Counted from the stretch's first letter, positions 1-7,129 are shown. The stretch is DNA of 7,699 nucleotides from an uncultured Duganella sp. (GCA_946482335.1 CAMLRG010000233.1:1-7699); one strand, 5' to 3'. A program made the numbers and translations. Notes: generated by a model from the sequence alone, not told the origin.

Positions 1-20
1 AATCTGGTCTGATGTAGGTG

Positions 21-41
21 TGGCGGCCAGCCCGGCCGCCA
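21..41 (+). repeat. Perfect 8-bp hairpin upstream of yiaA
   Basis: TGGCGGCC (21-28) pairs exactly with GGCCGCCA (34-41) around a 5-base loop. No T-run follows (the next bases are AACCTATTG), so it does not look like a standard intrinsic terminator. It could be the stem of an upstream gene's terminator, a leader hairpin in the yiaA transcript, or chance in GC-rich DNA. It ends 11 bases before the yiaA ribosome binding site. Confidence 0.45.
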
Positions 42-63
42 AACCTATTGTCAAGGAGACCAC

Positions 64-468
64 ATGTCCATCCCTGTCCGTCCTTCCGGCGCTTTCGTCA
101 GCGCGTCCTGGGTCGCCCTCTTGCTTGGCGCGATCACCTACCTGATCGGTCTTTGGAATGCCAGCATGCAGTTGAACGAGAAGGGCTATTACCTGACCCT
201 TTTGCTGTATGGCCTGTTTTCCGCGGTTTCGCTGCAAAAGTCGGTGCGCGACAGGGCAGAAGGCATCCGGGTCACGAGTTTGTACTTCAGCCTGTGCTGG
301 GTATCCACCGGCGCCGCCCTGCTGCTGCTGACGGTCGGGCTGTGGAACGCGGCGCTGGCGCCCAGCGAAAAGGGCTTTTATGCCATGTCATACGTGCTAA
401 GCCTGTTCGCTGCCGTGGCGGTGCAAAAGAATGTGCGGGACCTGTCGGCCATCCCTGCCGAAGCCTGA
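64..468 (+). CDS. yiaA: YiaA-type inner membrane protein (YiaA/B two-helix modules), 134 aa
   Basis: This is a small integral membrane protein of the YiaA/YiaB two-helix family, whose biochemical role is not established. The ATG at 64 follows a strong Shine-Dalgarno, AAGGAG at 53-58, with 5 bases between. Four hydrophobic stretches are visible, roughly residues 12-31, 43-58, 74-93 and 105-121. The protein is an internal duplication: residues 16-63 and 79-126 align without gaps at an offset of 63. Both copies keep the GLWNA start of the loop, E-K-G-(Y/F)-Y, and QK-x-VRD at the end of the second helix. The VRD ends should face the same side of the membrane in both halves. Length is close to E. 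coli YiaA. The gene lies upstream of the FNR-type promoter of the aer-hemN cluster and is probably a separate transcript. No promoter of its own could be recognised. Family assignment is confident; function is unknown. Confidence 0.85.
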   Translation: MSIPVRPSGAFVSASWVALLLGAITYLIGLWNASMQLNEKGYYLTLLLYGLFSAVSLQKSVRDRAEGIRVTSLYFSLCWVSTGAALLLLTVGLWNAALAPSEKGFYAMSYVLSLFAAVAVQKNVRDLSAIPAEA

Positions 469-489
469 GGCCCGCCAACCAGGATAGAT

Positions 490-531
490 TTGATCTACAT
501 CATTAAAATTGCGCGCCTAAGTCCCTAGACT
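490..531 (+). promoter_or_regulatory. Predicted FNR/ANR-dependent class II promoter of the aer-hemN-ccoIS cluster
   Basis: TTGATCTACATCAT at 490-503 matches the FNR/ANR consensus TTGAT-N4-ATCAA at every defined position except the last. Its centre lies at 496.5. A -10-like hexamer TAGACT at 526-531 (4 of 6 matches to TATAAT) sits where a class II FNR promoter needs it, with the box at about -41.5 for a start near 538. That would give a leader of about 43 bases before the Aer ATG at 581. The match and spacing are seen in the sequence; FNR control is inferred. A related CRP/FNR-family protein such as Dnr could also bind this motif. Confidence 0.82.
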
Positions 532-568
532 TATCCCTGTGATCTTGCGTTATGGCAAGAAGTTCAAC

Positions 569-574
569 AGGGAG
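569..574 (+). promoter_or_regulatory. Ribosome binding site that sets the Aer start
   Basis: AGGGAG lies 6 bases before the ATG at 581. It favours that ATG over the in-frame GTG at 539. The GTG would sit almost on the predicted transcription start, and no Shine-Dalgarno is visible before it. Confidence 0.8.
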
Positions 575-580
575 CGCGCC

Positions 581-2230
581 ATGCGTCAGAATTTACCGAT
601 AACCAACCAGGAAGTAGAGATTGACGAAGACCAGGCCATCGTCTCCAAGACTGACCTGGATGGCAATATCGTCTACGTCAATCCCTACTTCGAGCATATC
701 AGCGGCTTTTGCGCCGCCGAACTGATTGGCCAGCCGCAAAACATCATCCGCCACCCGGACATGCCGGCGGAAGCATTCGCCGACCTGTGGCATACCATCC
801 GCGCCGGCATCCCCTGGACTGGCCTGGTCAAGAACCGCTGCAAGAACGGCGACTTCTACTGGGTCAAGGCCAATATCACCCCGATCAAGGAAAACGGCCG
901 CACCATCGGCTACATGTCGGTGCGCACCAAGGCGGAACCCGCGCAGATTGCGGCGGCGGCCGAGGCTTACCGCAAGATCGCTGCCGGCGCGCGCAATATC
1001 CGCATCAAGAACGGCCAGGTAGTACACCTGGGACTGTCGAATTTGCTCGCACGCCTTGGCCACGTATCGCTGGCCATGCGCATCTGGCTGGCCACCAGCG
1101 TGGTCAACGTGCTGCAGATTGCGGTCTGCCTGGCTGCGCTGTTTGCCGACGGCACCAGCGACCTGACGCGCTGGGGCATTTTTGGCGCCACCGCCTTCGG
1201 CTTCCTGATCAACGTCTTCCTGTGGTACACGCTGCGCAGCGGCATGCTGCAGCCGCTGGGCCGCGCGCTCGATGGCGCCCGCCTGATCGCCGCCGGCGAC
1301 TTGACCGGCAGCTTCGAGACCGACAGCACCGACGAAGTGGGCCAGCTGCTGCGCGCCCTGCAGCAGATGAACAATAACCTGATCGCCACCATCCGCGACG
1401 TGCGCTTCAATATCGATGCGATGGCCGTGGCGACCAAGCAGATCGCCGCAGGCAACGCCGACCTGGCCAGCCGCACCGAATCACAGGCCGCCAGCCTGGA
1501 AAAGACTGCGTCCAGCATAGAGGAGTTCTCCTCGACGGTGAAGGCCAATGCCGACAATTCGATGGAAGCCAACGAGTTGGCGGTGAGCGCTTCCGGCATT
1601 GCGGTGCAGGGCGGCGAGATCGTGTCCGAGGTGATCGCCACGATGGACGAGATCAATGCTTCCTCGCGGCGCGTGGTCGACATTATCGGGCTGATCGAAG
1701 GCATCGCCTTCCAGACCAATATCCTGGCGCTGAATGCCGCGGTGGAAGCGGCGCGTGCCGGCGAACAGGGCCGCGGGTTCGCCGTGGTGGCCGGCGAAGT
1801 GCGCAACCTGGCGCAGCGCTCGTCGGCAGCCGCCAAGGACATCAAACAGCTGATCGAAATCTCGGTGGGCAAAGTCAGCACCGGCATGGAACGGGCGCAG
1901 CGCGCCGGCGCGACCATGGAACAGGTGGTGAACTCGGTCCAGCAAGTCACCACCATCATGCACGAAATTTCCACCGCCTCGCGTGAACAGAGCATCGGCG
2001 TGGACCAGGTCAACCAGGCGGTCAACCACATGGACCAGGTGACGCAGCAGAACGCCGCCCTGGTTGAGGAAGCTGCCGCCGCCGCCATCAGCCTGGCCGA
2101 CGAGGCCGGCCACCTGCGCGATGCCTTCAGCCTGTTCAAGTTCGAACGCACGCGCCACGCGCGCCTGACGGCGGTGGCCGCCGCGCGCGGCACGCACATC
2201 CGCCAGCAACCGAAACGGCTGGCCGCTTAA
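581..2230 (+). CDS. aer: Aer-type aerotaxis receptor (PAS-TM-HAMP-MCP signalling domain), 549 aa
   Basis: This redox/oxygen sensor should signal through CheW and CheA to the flagellar motor. The N-terminal PAS domain (about residues 15-105) carries N-I-I-R-H-P-D-M-P at 54-62. R57, H58 and D60 fall at the same numbers as the FAD-pocket residues of E. coli Aer, and the PW-x-GLVKNR-x-KNGD-x-YWV block follows. Two hydrophobic segments (about 168-189 and 198-218) are joined by a short loop, giving the Aer-style membrane hairpin with both ends cytoplasmic. A HAMP-like region (about 219-270) precedes a kinase-control coiled coil whose conserved tip runs from E373 to about residue 415. The protein is somewhat longer than E. 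coli Aer (506 aa), mainly through a basic, Arg-rich tail (last ~25 residues). That tail lacks an NWETF-like CheR/CheB docking pentapeptide. The start at 581 is chosen for its Shine-Dalgarno and Aer-like N-terminus (M-R-Q-N). It is first in the FNR-controlled cluster, 18 bases before hemN. The specific sensory role is inferred from homology. Confidence 0.92.
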   Translation: MRQNLPITNQEVEIDEDQAIVSKTDLDGNIVYVNPYFEHISGFCAAELIGQPQNIIRHPDMPAEAFADLWHTIRAGIPWTGLVKNRCKNGDFYWVKANITPIKENGRTIGYMSVRTKAEPAQIAAAAEAYRKIAAGARNIRIKNGQVVHLGLSNLLARLGHVSLAMRIWLATSVVNVLQIAVCLAALFADGTSDLTRWGIFGATAFGFLINVFLWYTLRSGMLQPLGRALDGARLIAAGDLTGSFETDSTDEVGQLLRALQQMNNNLIATIRDVRFNIDAMAVATKQIAAGNADLASRTESQAASLEKTASSIEEFSSTVKANADNSMEANELAVSASGIAVQGGEIVSEVIATMDEINASSRRVVDIIGLIEGIAFQTNILALNAAVEAARAGEQGRGFAVVAGEVRNLAQRSSAAAKDIKQLIEISVGKVSTGMERAQRAGATMEQVVNSVQQVTTIMHEISTASREQSIGVDQVNQAVNHMDQVTQQNAALVEEAAAAAISLADEAGHLRDAFSLFKFERTRHARLTAVAAARGTHIRQQPKRLAA

Positions 2231-2248
2231 CCCCGAATAAAGAAGATC

Positions 2249-3679
2249 ATGAATACCATTGCAGAACCTTCGGTACAGTTCGATGCAGAGCTGATCAGCC
2301 GCCTGAGCACTTCCGGCCCGCGCTACACCTCGTACCCGACGGCCGACCGCTTCAAGCCGGATTTCGGCTACGCCAGCTTCCTCGAGGCGCAAGCCGGGCT
2401 GCGCATGCGCGGCGCCCGCGCTCCGCTCTCCTTGTACGTGCACATCCCGTTCTGCAATGTGGTCTGCTACTACTGCGCCTGCAACAAGGTGGTCACCAAG
2501 GACCGCAGCAAGGCCGTGACCTATCTCGACTACCTGAAACAGGAAATCGATATGCAGGGCAAGCTGTTCACCGGCATGAACCGTGTCGAGCAGCTGCATT
2601 TCGGCGGCGGCACGCCGACCTACCTGAACGACGAGCAGATGGGCGAGCTGCTGGCCCACTTGCGCAAGCACTTCGATTTCGCGCCGGATGAAGAAGGCGA
2701 GTATTCGATCGAGATCGATCCGCGCACCGTCGATGCGGCGCGCATCCGGTCGCTGCGTTCGCAGGGCTTCAACCGCGTCAGCCTTGGCGTGCAGGACTTC
2801 GATCCCGACGTGCAGAAGGCCGTCAACCGTATCCAGCCGGCGGAAGAAACCCTGGCCGTGATCCGTGCCGCGCGCGAAGCGGGCTTCCGTTCCATCAGCG
2901 TGGACTTGATCTACGGTTTGCCGAAGCAGAGCATGACCACCATGCAGGCCACCATGGACAAGGTGATCGAAGCCGATCCGGACCGCATCGCCTTGTACAA
3001 CTATGCCCATATGCCGCACCTGTTCAAGCCGCAGCGCCGCATCGCCGAAGACGAGCTGCCGACGCCCGCCGCCAAGCTGGATATGCTGGCGCTGTGCATC
3101 AAGCGCCTGACCCAAGCAGGCTATGTCTACATCGGCATGGACCATTTCGCCAAGCCGAACGATGACCTGGCCGTGGCCCAGCGCCAGGGCCGGCTGCACC
3201 GCAATTTCCAGGGTTATTCGACCCACGCGGAAACCGACCTGGTGGCGCTGGGGGTATCGGCCATCAGCTCGGTGAACGGCACCTACAGCCAGAACGAGAA
3301 AACGCTGGACGAGTATTACGCGCGCCTGGACCAGGGCCGCCTGCCGATCGCGCGCGGCTATGCGATGGATAACGACGACCTGCTGCGCCGCATGGTGATC
3401 CAGAGGTTGATGTGCAATTTCGAATTGTCGATCTCGGCGCTGGAACTCGGTTACCCGATCCGCTTCAAGCAGTATTTCGCCAAGGAGATCGAGAAGCTGC
3501 GCGAGTTCGAACGCGACGGTTTGCTGGCCATCGAGGATGACTGGATTTCCGTCACGCCCAAGGGCCGCCTGCTGATCCGCAATATCTGCATGGTGTTCGA
3601 CCGCCACCTGGCGGCGGACCGCGCCGCCGGCACGGCACCGGGCCAGGTGCATCCGCTGCGCTTCTCGCGCACGATTTGA
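2249..3679 (+). CDS. hemN: Oxygen-independent coproporphyrinogen III dehydrogenase HemN, 476 aa
   Basis: This cytoplasmic radical-SAM enzyme oxidatively decarboxylates two propionate side chains of coproporphyrinogen III to give protoporphyrinogen IX without O2. It therefore supports heme synthesis under low oxygen. The radical-SAM cluster motif C-x3-C-x2-C-x-C is at C69, C73, C76 and C78. The first three bind the 4Fe-4S cluster; the fourth is typical of HemN proper rather than HemW-like proteins. The N-terminal P-R-Y-T-S-Y-P-T block, G-G-G-T-P-T at 119-124 (SAM binding) and the LGVQDF segment are also present. The length is near E. coli HemN (457 aa), so it appears complete. The ATG at 2249 has only a weak purine-rich site (AAAGAAG, 2239-2245) at short spacing, so coupling to aer translation may matter. 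It starts 18 bases after the aer stop and ends 7 bases before the next gene. No separate promoter is visible. Heme is needed for the cbb3 oxidase encoded downstream, which fits the clustering. Confidence 0.96.
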   Translation: MNTIAEPSVQFDAELISRLSTSGPRYTSYPTADRFKPDFGYASFLEAQAGLRMRGARAPLSLYVHIPFCNVVCYYCACNKVVTKDRSKAVTYLDYLKQEIDMQGKLFTGMNRVEQLHFGGGTPTYLNDEQMGELLAHLRKHFDFAPDEEGEYSIEIDPRTVDAARIRSLRSQGFNRVSLGVQDFDPDVQKAVNRIQPAEETLAVIRAAREAGFRSISVDLIYGLPKQSMTTMQATMDKVIEADPDRIALYNYAHMPHLFKPQRRIAEDELPTPAAKLDMLALCIKRLTQAGYVYIGMDHFAKPNDDLAVAQRQGRLHRNFQGYSTHAETDLVALGVSAISSVNGTYSQNEKTLDEYYARLDQGRLPIARGYAMDNDDLLRRMVIQRLMCNFELSISALELGYPIRFKQYFAKEIEKLREFERDGLLAIEDDWISVTPKGRLLIRNICMVFDRHLAADRAAGTAPGQVHPLRFSRTI

Positions 3680-3686
3680 GGGAACC

Positions 3687-4448
3687 ATGAACCTGTTGCC
3701 CGTCCTGATTGCCGGCCTGGCCGGCAGCGTGCATTGCGCCGGCATGTGCGGCGGCATTGTCAGCGCGTTCAGCGCGGGCGCCCCGTCGGCCGGCCGCGCG
3801 CCGGGGCGTGTGATTCCGATCGCGCCGGCCGGCCGCGCTGCGGCGACGGCAGCGGCGCAAGCCGGCCATGTGCTGGCCTATAACACCGGCCGCATCGCCA
3901 GCTATATGCTGGCCGGGGCGGTGGCAGGCGGCCTGGCCGGTGGCGTGGCAAGCCTGGCGCGCGTGGCGTCGGCACAGGTCGTGGCGTACTGGATGGCGAA
4001 CCTGATGCTCGCCGCCATGGGGTTATACCTGATGGATGCGTGGCGCGGCCTGGCCCGCGTGGAGGCGGCCGGCGCAGTACTGTGGCGCCGCGTGCAGCCA
4101 CTGGTCAAACCCCTGGTGCCGATGGATACGCCGCTGAAGGCACTGGCCCTCGGCGGCTTGTGGGGCTGGGTGCCATGCGGGATGGTCTATAGCGTGCTGC
4201 TGACGGCGATGCTGACCGGCTCCGCGCTGGACGGCGCGCTGGTGATGGGCGCCTTCGGGCTCGGTACGCTGCCGATGCTGCTGGCCATGGGCATGGCCGG
4301 CGCACGGCTGCGCCAGTACCTGCAACAGCGCGCGGTGCGCGTGGCGTGCGGCCTGCTGGTGCTGGGCTTCGGGCTGCTGGGACTGGTACGCGCCGCTGGC
4401 GGCCGGCATGGCTGGCTCGATGTGCTCTGCATGACGGTACAGCCATGA
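3687..4448 (+). CDS. TauE/SafE-family (UreH/DsbD_2-like) membrane protein of cbb3 clusters, 253 aa
   Basis: This polytopic membrane protein belongs to the group often annotated 'sulfite exporter TauE/SafE', related to the transmembrane domains of UreH and DsbD. In proteobacteria such genes often sit beside ccoI/ccoS, so a role in copper handling or oxidase maturation is more likely than sulfite export, though this is unproven. The first helix contains H16-C17-A-G-M-C21-G-G, the family's typical C-x3-C motif. A YNTGR-x-ASY block is at 65-73, and a W-G-W-V-P-C-G motif puts a third cysteine, C164, in a later helix; W-x-P-C-G is also typical. About six hydrophobic segments are visible. An Ala/Gly/Pro-rich stretch (about residues 29-58) after the first helix looks like a loop expansion. 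A good Shine-Dalgarno (GAGGGAA, 3678-3684) overlaps the hemN stop. Its TGA overlaps the ccoI ATG in an ATGA, indicating translational coupling. Confidence 0.85.
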   Translation: MNLLPVLIAGLAGSVHCAGMCGGIVSAFSAGAPSAGRAPGRVIPIAPAGRAAATAAAQAGHVLAYNTGRIASYMLAGAVAGGLAGGVASLARVASAQVVAYWMANLMLAAMGLYLMDAWRGLARVEAAGAVLWRRVQPLVKPLVPMDTPLKALALGGLWGWVPCGMVYSVLLTAMLTGSALDGALVMGAFGLGTLPMLLAMGMAGARLRQYLQQRAVRVACGLLVLGFGLLGLVRAAGGRHGWLDVLCMTVQP

Positions 4449-6940
4449 ACATGACGGAAATCACAGGATGCTTCCATTGCGGCCAGCCGGTGCCTTCGGA
4501 CGCCGGGTGGCGCGTGACGATCGACGGCCGCGTGCGCGCCATGTGCTGTCCGGGCTGCGCGGCGGTGGCGCAGACGATCGTCGATATCGGTCAAACCAGT
4601 TATTACCGCGAGCGCGATGGTTTTGCAGCCACGCCTGGCGGCGCCGGCGCCGGCACGGCTGGCGCCAAGGGCACTGCGGCGCTGGTGCCGGCCGCGCTGG
4701 CGCTGCCGGACGACGATCCAGCCATCGTCAGCGATGGCGATGCGCGTGAAACGACCCTGCTGGTGGAGGGCATACGCTGCGCGGCTTGCGTCTGGCTGAT
4801 CGAGCATCGCCTGCGCCAGGTTGACGGCGTGCAGCAGGCGAACCTGAACGTCGCCACCGAAAAGTTGTTCCTCCGCTGGCATAAGGACAAGACCAATGCC
4901 GCCGCGCTGCTGGAAGCGGTGCGCAGCATCGGCTACGACGCCTGGCCCTACGACGCCACGCGCCACGACGCCCAACTGCAGAAGGCCAGCCGCACGCTGG
5001 GCCGGCAGTTGTTCGTGGCCGGGCTGTCGATGATGCAGGTGATGATGTACGTCGCGCCCGAATACATGGCCGGCGACGACGGCACGCTGGACGCCGGCAT
5101 GGCGGCCCTGATGCGATGGGCCAGCCTGCTGCTGACGCTGCCGGCCATCGCCTATTCCGCCCAGCCGTTCCTGAAAGGCGCCTGGGCCAGCCTGAAGGCG
5201 CGCGCACTTGGCATGGACGTGCCGGTGGCACTCGGCATCCTGGCTGCTTTCATCGGCAGTGCAGTGTCGACCTTCCGCGGCGAAGGCGAGGTGTATTACG
5301 ACTCGGTCACGATGTTCATCTTCCTGCTGCTGGCCAGCCGCTACCTGGAAATGGTGGCGCGGCGCAAGGCGGCATCGGCGCTGACCCGCCTGCGCCATGG
5401 CGCACCGGAATTGGCACAGCGTCTGTCCGCCTGGCCCGGTTCGCACAATACCGTTGCCGTTCCGGCCAGTGCACTGGCGGCGGGCGACCACATCCTCGTC
5501 AAAGGCGGCGAGGCGGTGGCGGCGGATTGCGTGGTGGTCGAAGGCGCCACCGCCGTCGACCTGGCGCTGTTGACGGGTGAGAGCGCCCCGCAGCGCAAGG
5601 TGGCGGGCGATGCCATACCCGGTGGCGCGGTGAATGCCGGCAGCCCGGTGGTGCTGCGCGTCGAGAAGCCGGCGCGGGACAGCACGCTGGCCGGCTTGCT
5701 CAAGCTGATCGAACGCGCCGGCAGCGCCAAGCCGAAGATTGCACTGTGGGCGGACCGCACCGCCTCCTGGTTCGTGGCGGCGCTGCTGCTGTTCGCCGCG
5801 GCCAGCTTCGGCTTCTGGAGCTGGTACGATGCTGCGCGCGCGTGGCCGGTGGCCATAGCGGTGCTGGTGGTGTCGTGCCCTTGCGCCTTGTCGCTGGCCA
5901 CGCCCTCCGCCCTGGCTGCCGCCACCGACCGACTGCTCGGCAAAGGCGCCTTGATCGTGCAGCCGCACGTACTCGAAACGCTGCACCGCGCCACCCATAT
6001 CGTGTTCGACAAGACTGGCACGCTGACCGAAGGCCGACCGACGGTGCAGCGTGTGGACGCCATCGACGGTGCACGCATGGTCGGCATCCTGCGCGTGGCG
6101 TCGGCACTCGAAGCAGGCAGCGCCCATCCGATAGCGCGCGCCATCAGGGCGGCGGCCGGGGCGCACGGCACCGGCGCGGCTGGCGCCAGCAATTTGCAAG
6201 AGCAGGCCGGCCAGGGCATGGAAGGGACGGTCAACGGCGTACGCTACCGCCTGGGGACCGCGGCCTACGTGGCCGGCCTCGCCGGCAGCCCGGTACCGGC
6301 ACTGGCACACGCGGCCGGGCACGGCGGCAGCGGCGGCGGCGCGGGCGACGCGCCGGCGACCACCGTCTGGCTGGGCATGCAGGGCCGCTGGCTGGGGCGC
6401 TTCCTGGTCAGCGATGCGCTGCGGCCGGACGCCCAAGCCACGGTCGACTATTTCCGCCGGCTCGGCAAGAAGGTCGTGCTGCTCAGCGGCGACCAGCAAG
6501 CGCTGGCCGCCAGCGTGGCCGGGCAGTTGGGCATCGCCGAAGCGATCGGCGATTGCCTGCCCGATGAAAAGGTCGCCTATGTGCAGGCGCTGCAGGCGCG
6601 CGGCGCGGTGGTGGCGATGGTGGGCGACGGCATCAACGATGCCGCCGTGCTGAGCGCCGCCGATGTCTCGTTCGCCATGGGCGGTGGCGCCACACTGGCC
6701 CAGGTGCACGCCGACTGCGTGCTGCTCGATGCGCGCCTGCCGCTGCTGGCCGACACCGCCCGCAGCGCCGGCCGCACCATGCGCGTGATCCGCCAAAACC
6801 TGGCCTGGGCCACGCTGTACAACCTGATTGCCATTCCGGCAGCGGCCTTCGGCCTGCTGAGCCCCTGGCTGTCCGGCGTCGGCATGGCGGCCAGTTCCGC
6901 CATCGTCATCCTGAATGCGCTGCGTTTGCGCAGGAGTTAA
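4445..6940 (+). CDS. ccoI: CcoI/FixI copper-transporting P1B-type ATPase for cbb3 oxidase assembly, 831 aa
   Basis: This inner-membrane Cu(+) ATPase exports copper toward the periplasm for the CuB site of cbb3 oxidase. The N-terminus has a CcoI-type cysteine cluster (C9-x2-C12, then C34-C35-x2-C38), followed by an Ala/Gly linker (about 60-95) and a heavy-metal domain with C112-A-A-C115. Further landmarks are TGES at 377-380 (actuator), the CPC metal site at 478-480 in the sixth helix, the phosphorylated Asp in D522-K-T-G-T, the H561-P562 pair of the nucleotide domain, and GDGIND at 727-732. The last two helices carry Y792-N793 and M814-x2-S817-S818, the pattern of Cu(+)-type pumps. Eight membrane helices are expected. 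A Gly/Ser/Ala-rich insert at about 621-640 lies in the nucleotide-binding domain. The ATG at 4445 is chosen because it overlaps the previous stop (ATGA) and gives the usual CcoI start; ATG 4451 is an alternative two codons in. It ends 4 bases before ccoS. Confidence 0.96.
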   Translation: MNMTEITGCFHCGQPVPSDAGWRVTIDGRVRAMCCPGCAAVAQTIVDIGQTSYYRERDGFAATPGGAGAGTAGAKGTAALVPAALALPDDDPAIVSDGDARETTLLVEGIRCAACVWLIEHRLRQVDGVQQANLNVATEKLFLRWHKDKTNAAALLEAVRSIGYDAWPYDATRHDAQLQKASRTLGRQLFVAGLSMMQVMMYVAPEYMAGDDGTLDAGMAALMRWASLLLTLPAIAYSAQPFLKGAWASLKARALGMDVPVALGILAAFIGSAVSTFRGEGEVYYDSVTMFIFLLLASRYLEMVARRKAASALTRLRHGAPELAQRLSAWPGSHNTVAVPASALAAGDHILVKGGEAVAADCVVVEGATAVDLALLTGESAPQRKVAGDAIPGGAVNAGSPVVLRVEKPARDSTLAGLLKLIERAGSAKPKIALWADRTASWFVAALLLFAAASFGFWSWYDAARAWPVAIAVLVVSCPCALSLATPSALAAATDRLLGKGALIVQPHVLETLHRATHIVFDKTGTLTEGRPTVQRVDAIDGARMVGILRVASALEAGSAHPIARAIRAAAGAHGTGAAGASNLQEQAGQGMEGTVNGVRYRLGTAAYVAGLAGSPVPALAHAAGHGGSGGGAGDAPATTVWLGMQGRWLGRFLVSDALRPDAQATVDYFRRLGKKVVLLSGDQQALAASVAGQLGIAEAIGDCLPDEKVAYVQALQARGAVVAMVGDGINDAAVLSAADVSFAMGGGATLAQVHADCVLLDARLPLLADTARSAGRTMRVIRQNLAWATLYNLIAIPAAAFGLLSPWLSGVGMAASSAIVILNALRLRRS

Positions 6941-6944
6941 CAAC

Positions 6945-7091
6945 ATGGAATCACTCTACCTGCTTATACCGCTCAGCGTGGGCCTGGTGTTCGGCGCGCT
7001 GTGGCTATTTTTCAAGGCCTCGGACGACGGCCAGTTCGACGATATGGTCGGCCCGGCAATGCGGGTTTTACAGGACGACGACCGGATTTGA
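6945..7091 (+). CDS. ccoS: CcoS, cbb3 oxidase maturation protein, 48 aa
   Basis: CcoS is a tiny single-span membrane protein needed for cofactor (heme/copper) insertion into cbb3 oxidase in the species where it has been tested. The protein begins M-E-S-L-Y-L-L-I-P-L, a typical CcoS start. It has one membrane helix (about residues 4-23), then a cytoplasmic tail with the family motif G-Q-F-D-D (29-33), a G-P pair, and an acidic end (D-D-D-R-I). The Shine-Dalgarno AGGAG (6932-6936) lies in the last ccoI codons, 8 bases from the ATG; the gap between genes is 4 bases. The stop codon TGA (7089-7091) lies within the FNR-type box of the next gene. Length and sequence are normal for the family. Confidence 0.94.
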   Translation: MESLYLLIPLSVGLVFGALWLFFKASDDGQFDDMVGPAMRVLQDDDRI

Positions 7092-7109
7092 TCCACGTCA
7101 TGTTTTTTT
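7077..7109 (+). terminator. Weak terminator-like fold at the ccoS end
   Basis: GACG (7077-7080) can pair with CGTC (7096-7099), and inside it GGAT (7084-7087) with ATCC (7091-7094) around a 3-base loop. The two stems are separated by an asymmetric 3/1 internal loop. Seven T residues follow at 7103-7109 after a 3-base gap. The stem is short and interrupted, so it could only attenuate read-through from ccoS, and may be coincidental with the FNR box it contains. Confidence 0.25.
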
Positions 7110-7129
7110 GAAGTGCTCCTCGGTAACCT
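7088..7129 (+). promoter_or_regulatory. Predicted FNR/ANR-dependent class II promoter of ccoN
   Basis: TTGATCCACGTCAT at 7088-7101 has a perfect left FNR half-site and a weaker right half (GTCAT against ATCAA). It agrees with the box before aer at 12 of 14 bases. A candidate -10, TAACCT at 7124-7129 (3 of 6), sits at the class II distance, which predicts a start near 7136 and a leader of about 34 bases before the GTG at 7170. The first four bases of the box fall in the ccoS end, on its last codon and stop. FNR/ANR control of cbb3 oxidase operons is well established in proteobacteria; control here is inferred. Confidence 0.75.

Noticed and set aside
18..506. Alternative + strand frame covering yiaA
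   Set aside because: Its Arg/Pro-rich translation has no membrane segments or known motif, and no good ribosome binding site precedes it. The overlapping yiaA frame has a strong Shine-Dalgarno and clear family motifs.
539..580. GTG at 539 as an upstream start of Aer
   Set aside because: It lies at the predicted transcription start, lacks a Shine-Dalgarno and would add 14 residues. The ATG at 581 has AGGGAG at 6-base spacing and matches the E. coli Aer numbering.
1481..3757. Long minus-strand open frame antisense to aer and hemN
   Set aside because: It crosses two well-supported + strand genes. Its composition is typical of antisense shadow frames, and no family is recognisable in it.
4346..4444. 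Upstream ATG at 4346 for CcoI
   Set aside because: It would overlap the preceding gene by about 100 bases and add 33 residues of unrelated composition. The ATG at 4445 gives the usual CcoI N-terminus and an ATGA overlap.
4187..6946. Very long open frame on the minus strand antisense to ccoI (over 900 codons)
   Set aside because: It mirrors ccoI, whose full set of P-type ATPase motifs is on the + strand. The translation is rich in H, Q, R, G and A without a recognisable domain, as expected from the complement of GC-rich codons.
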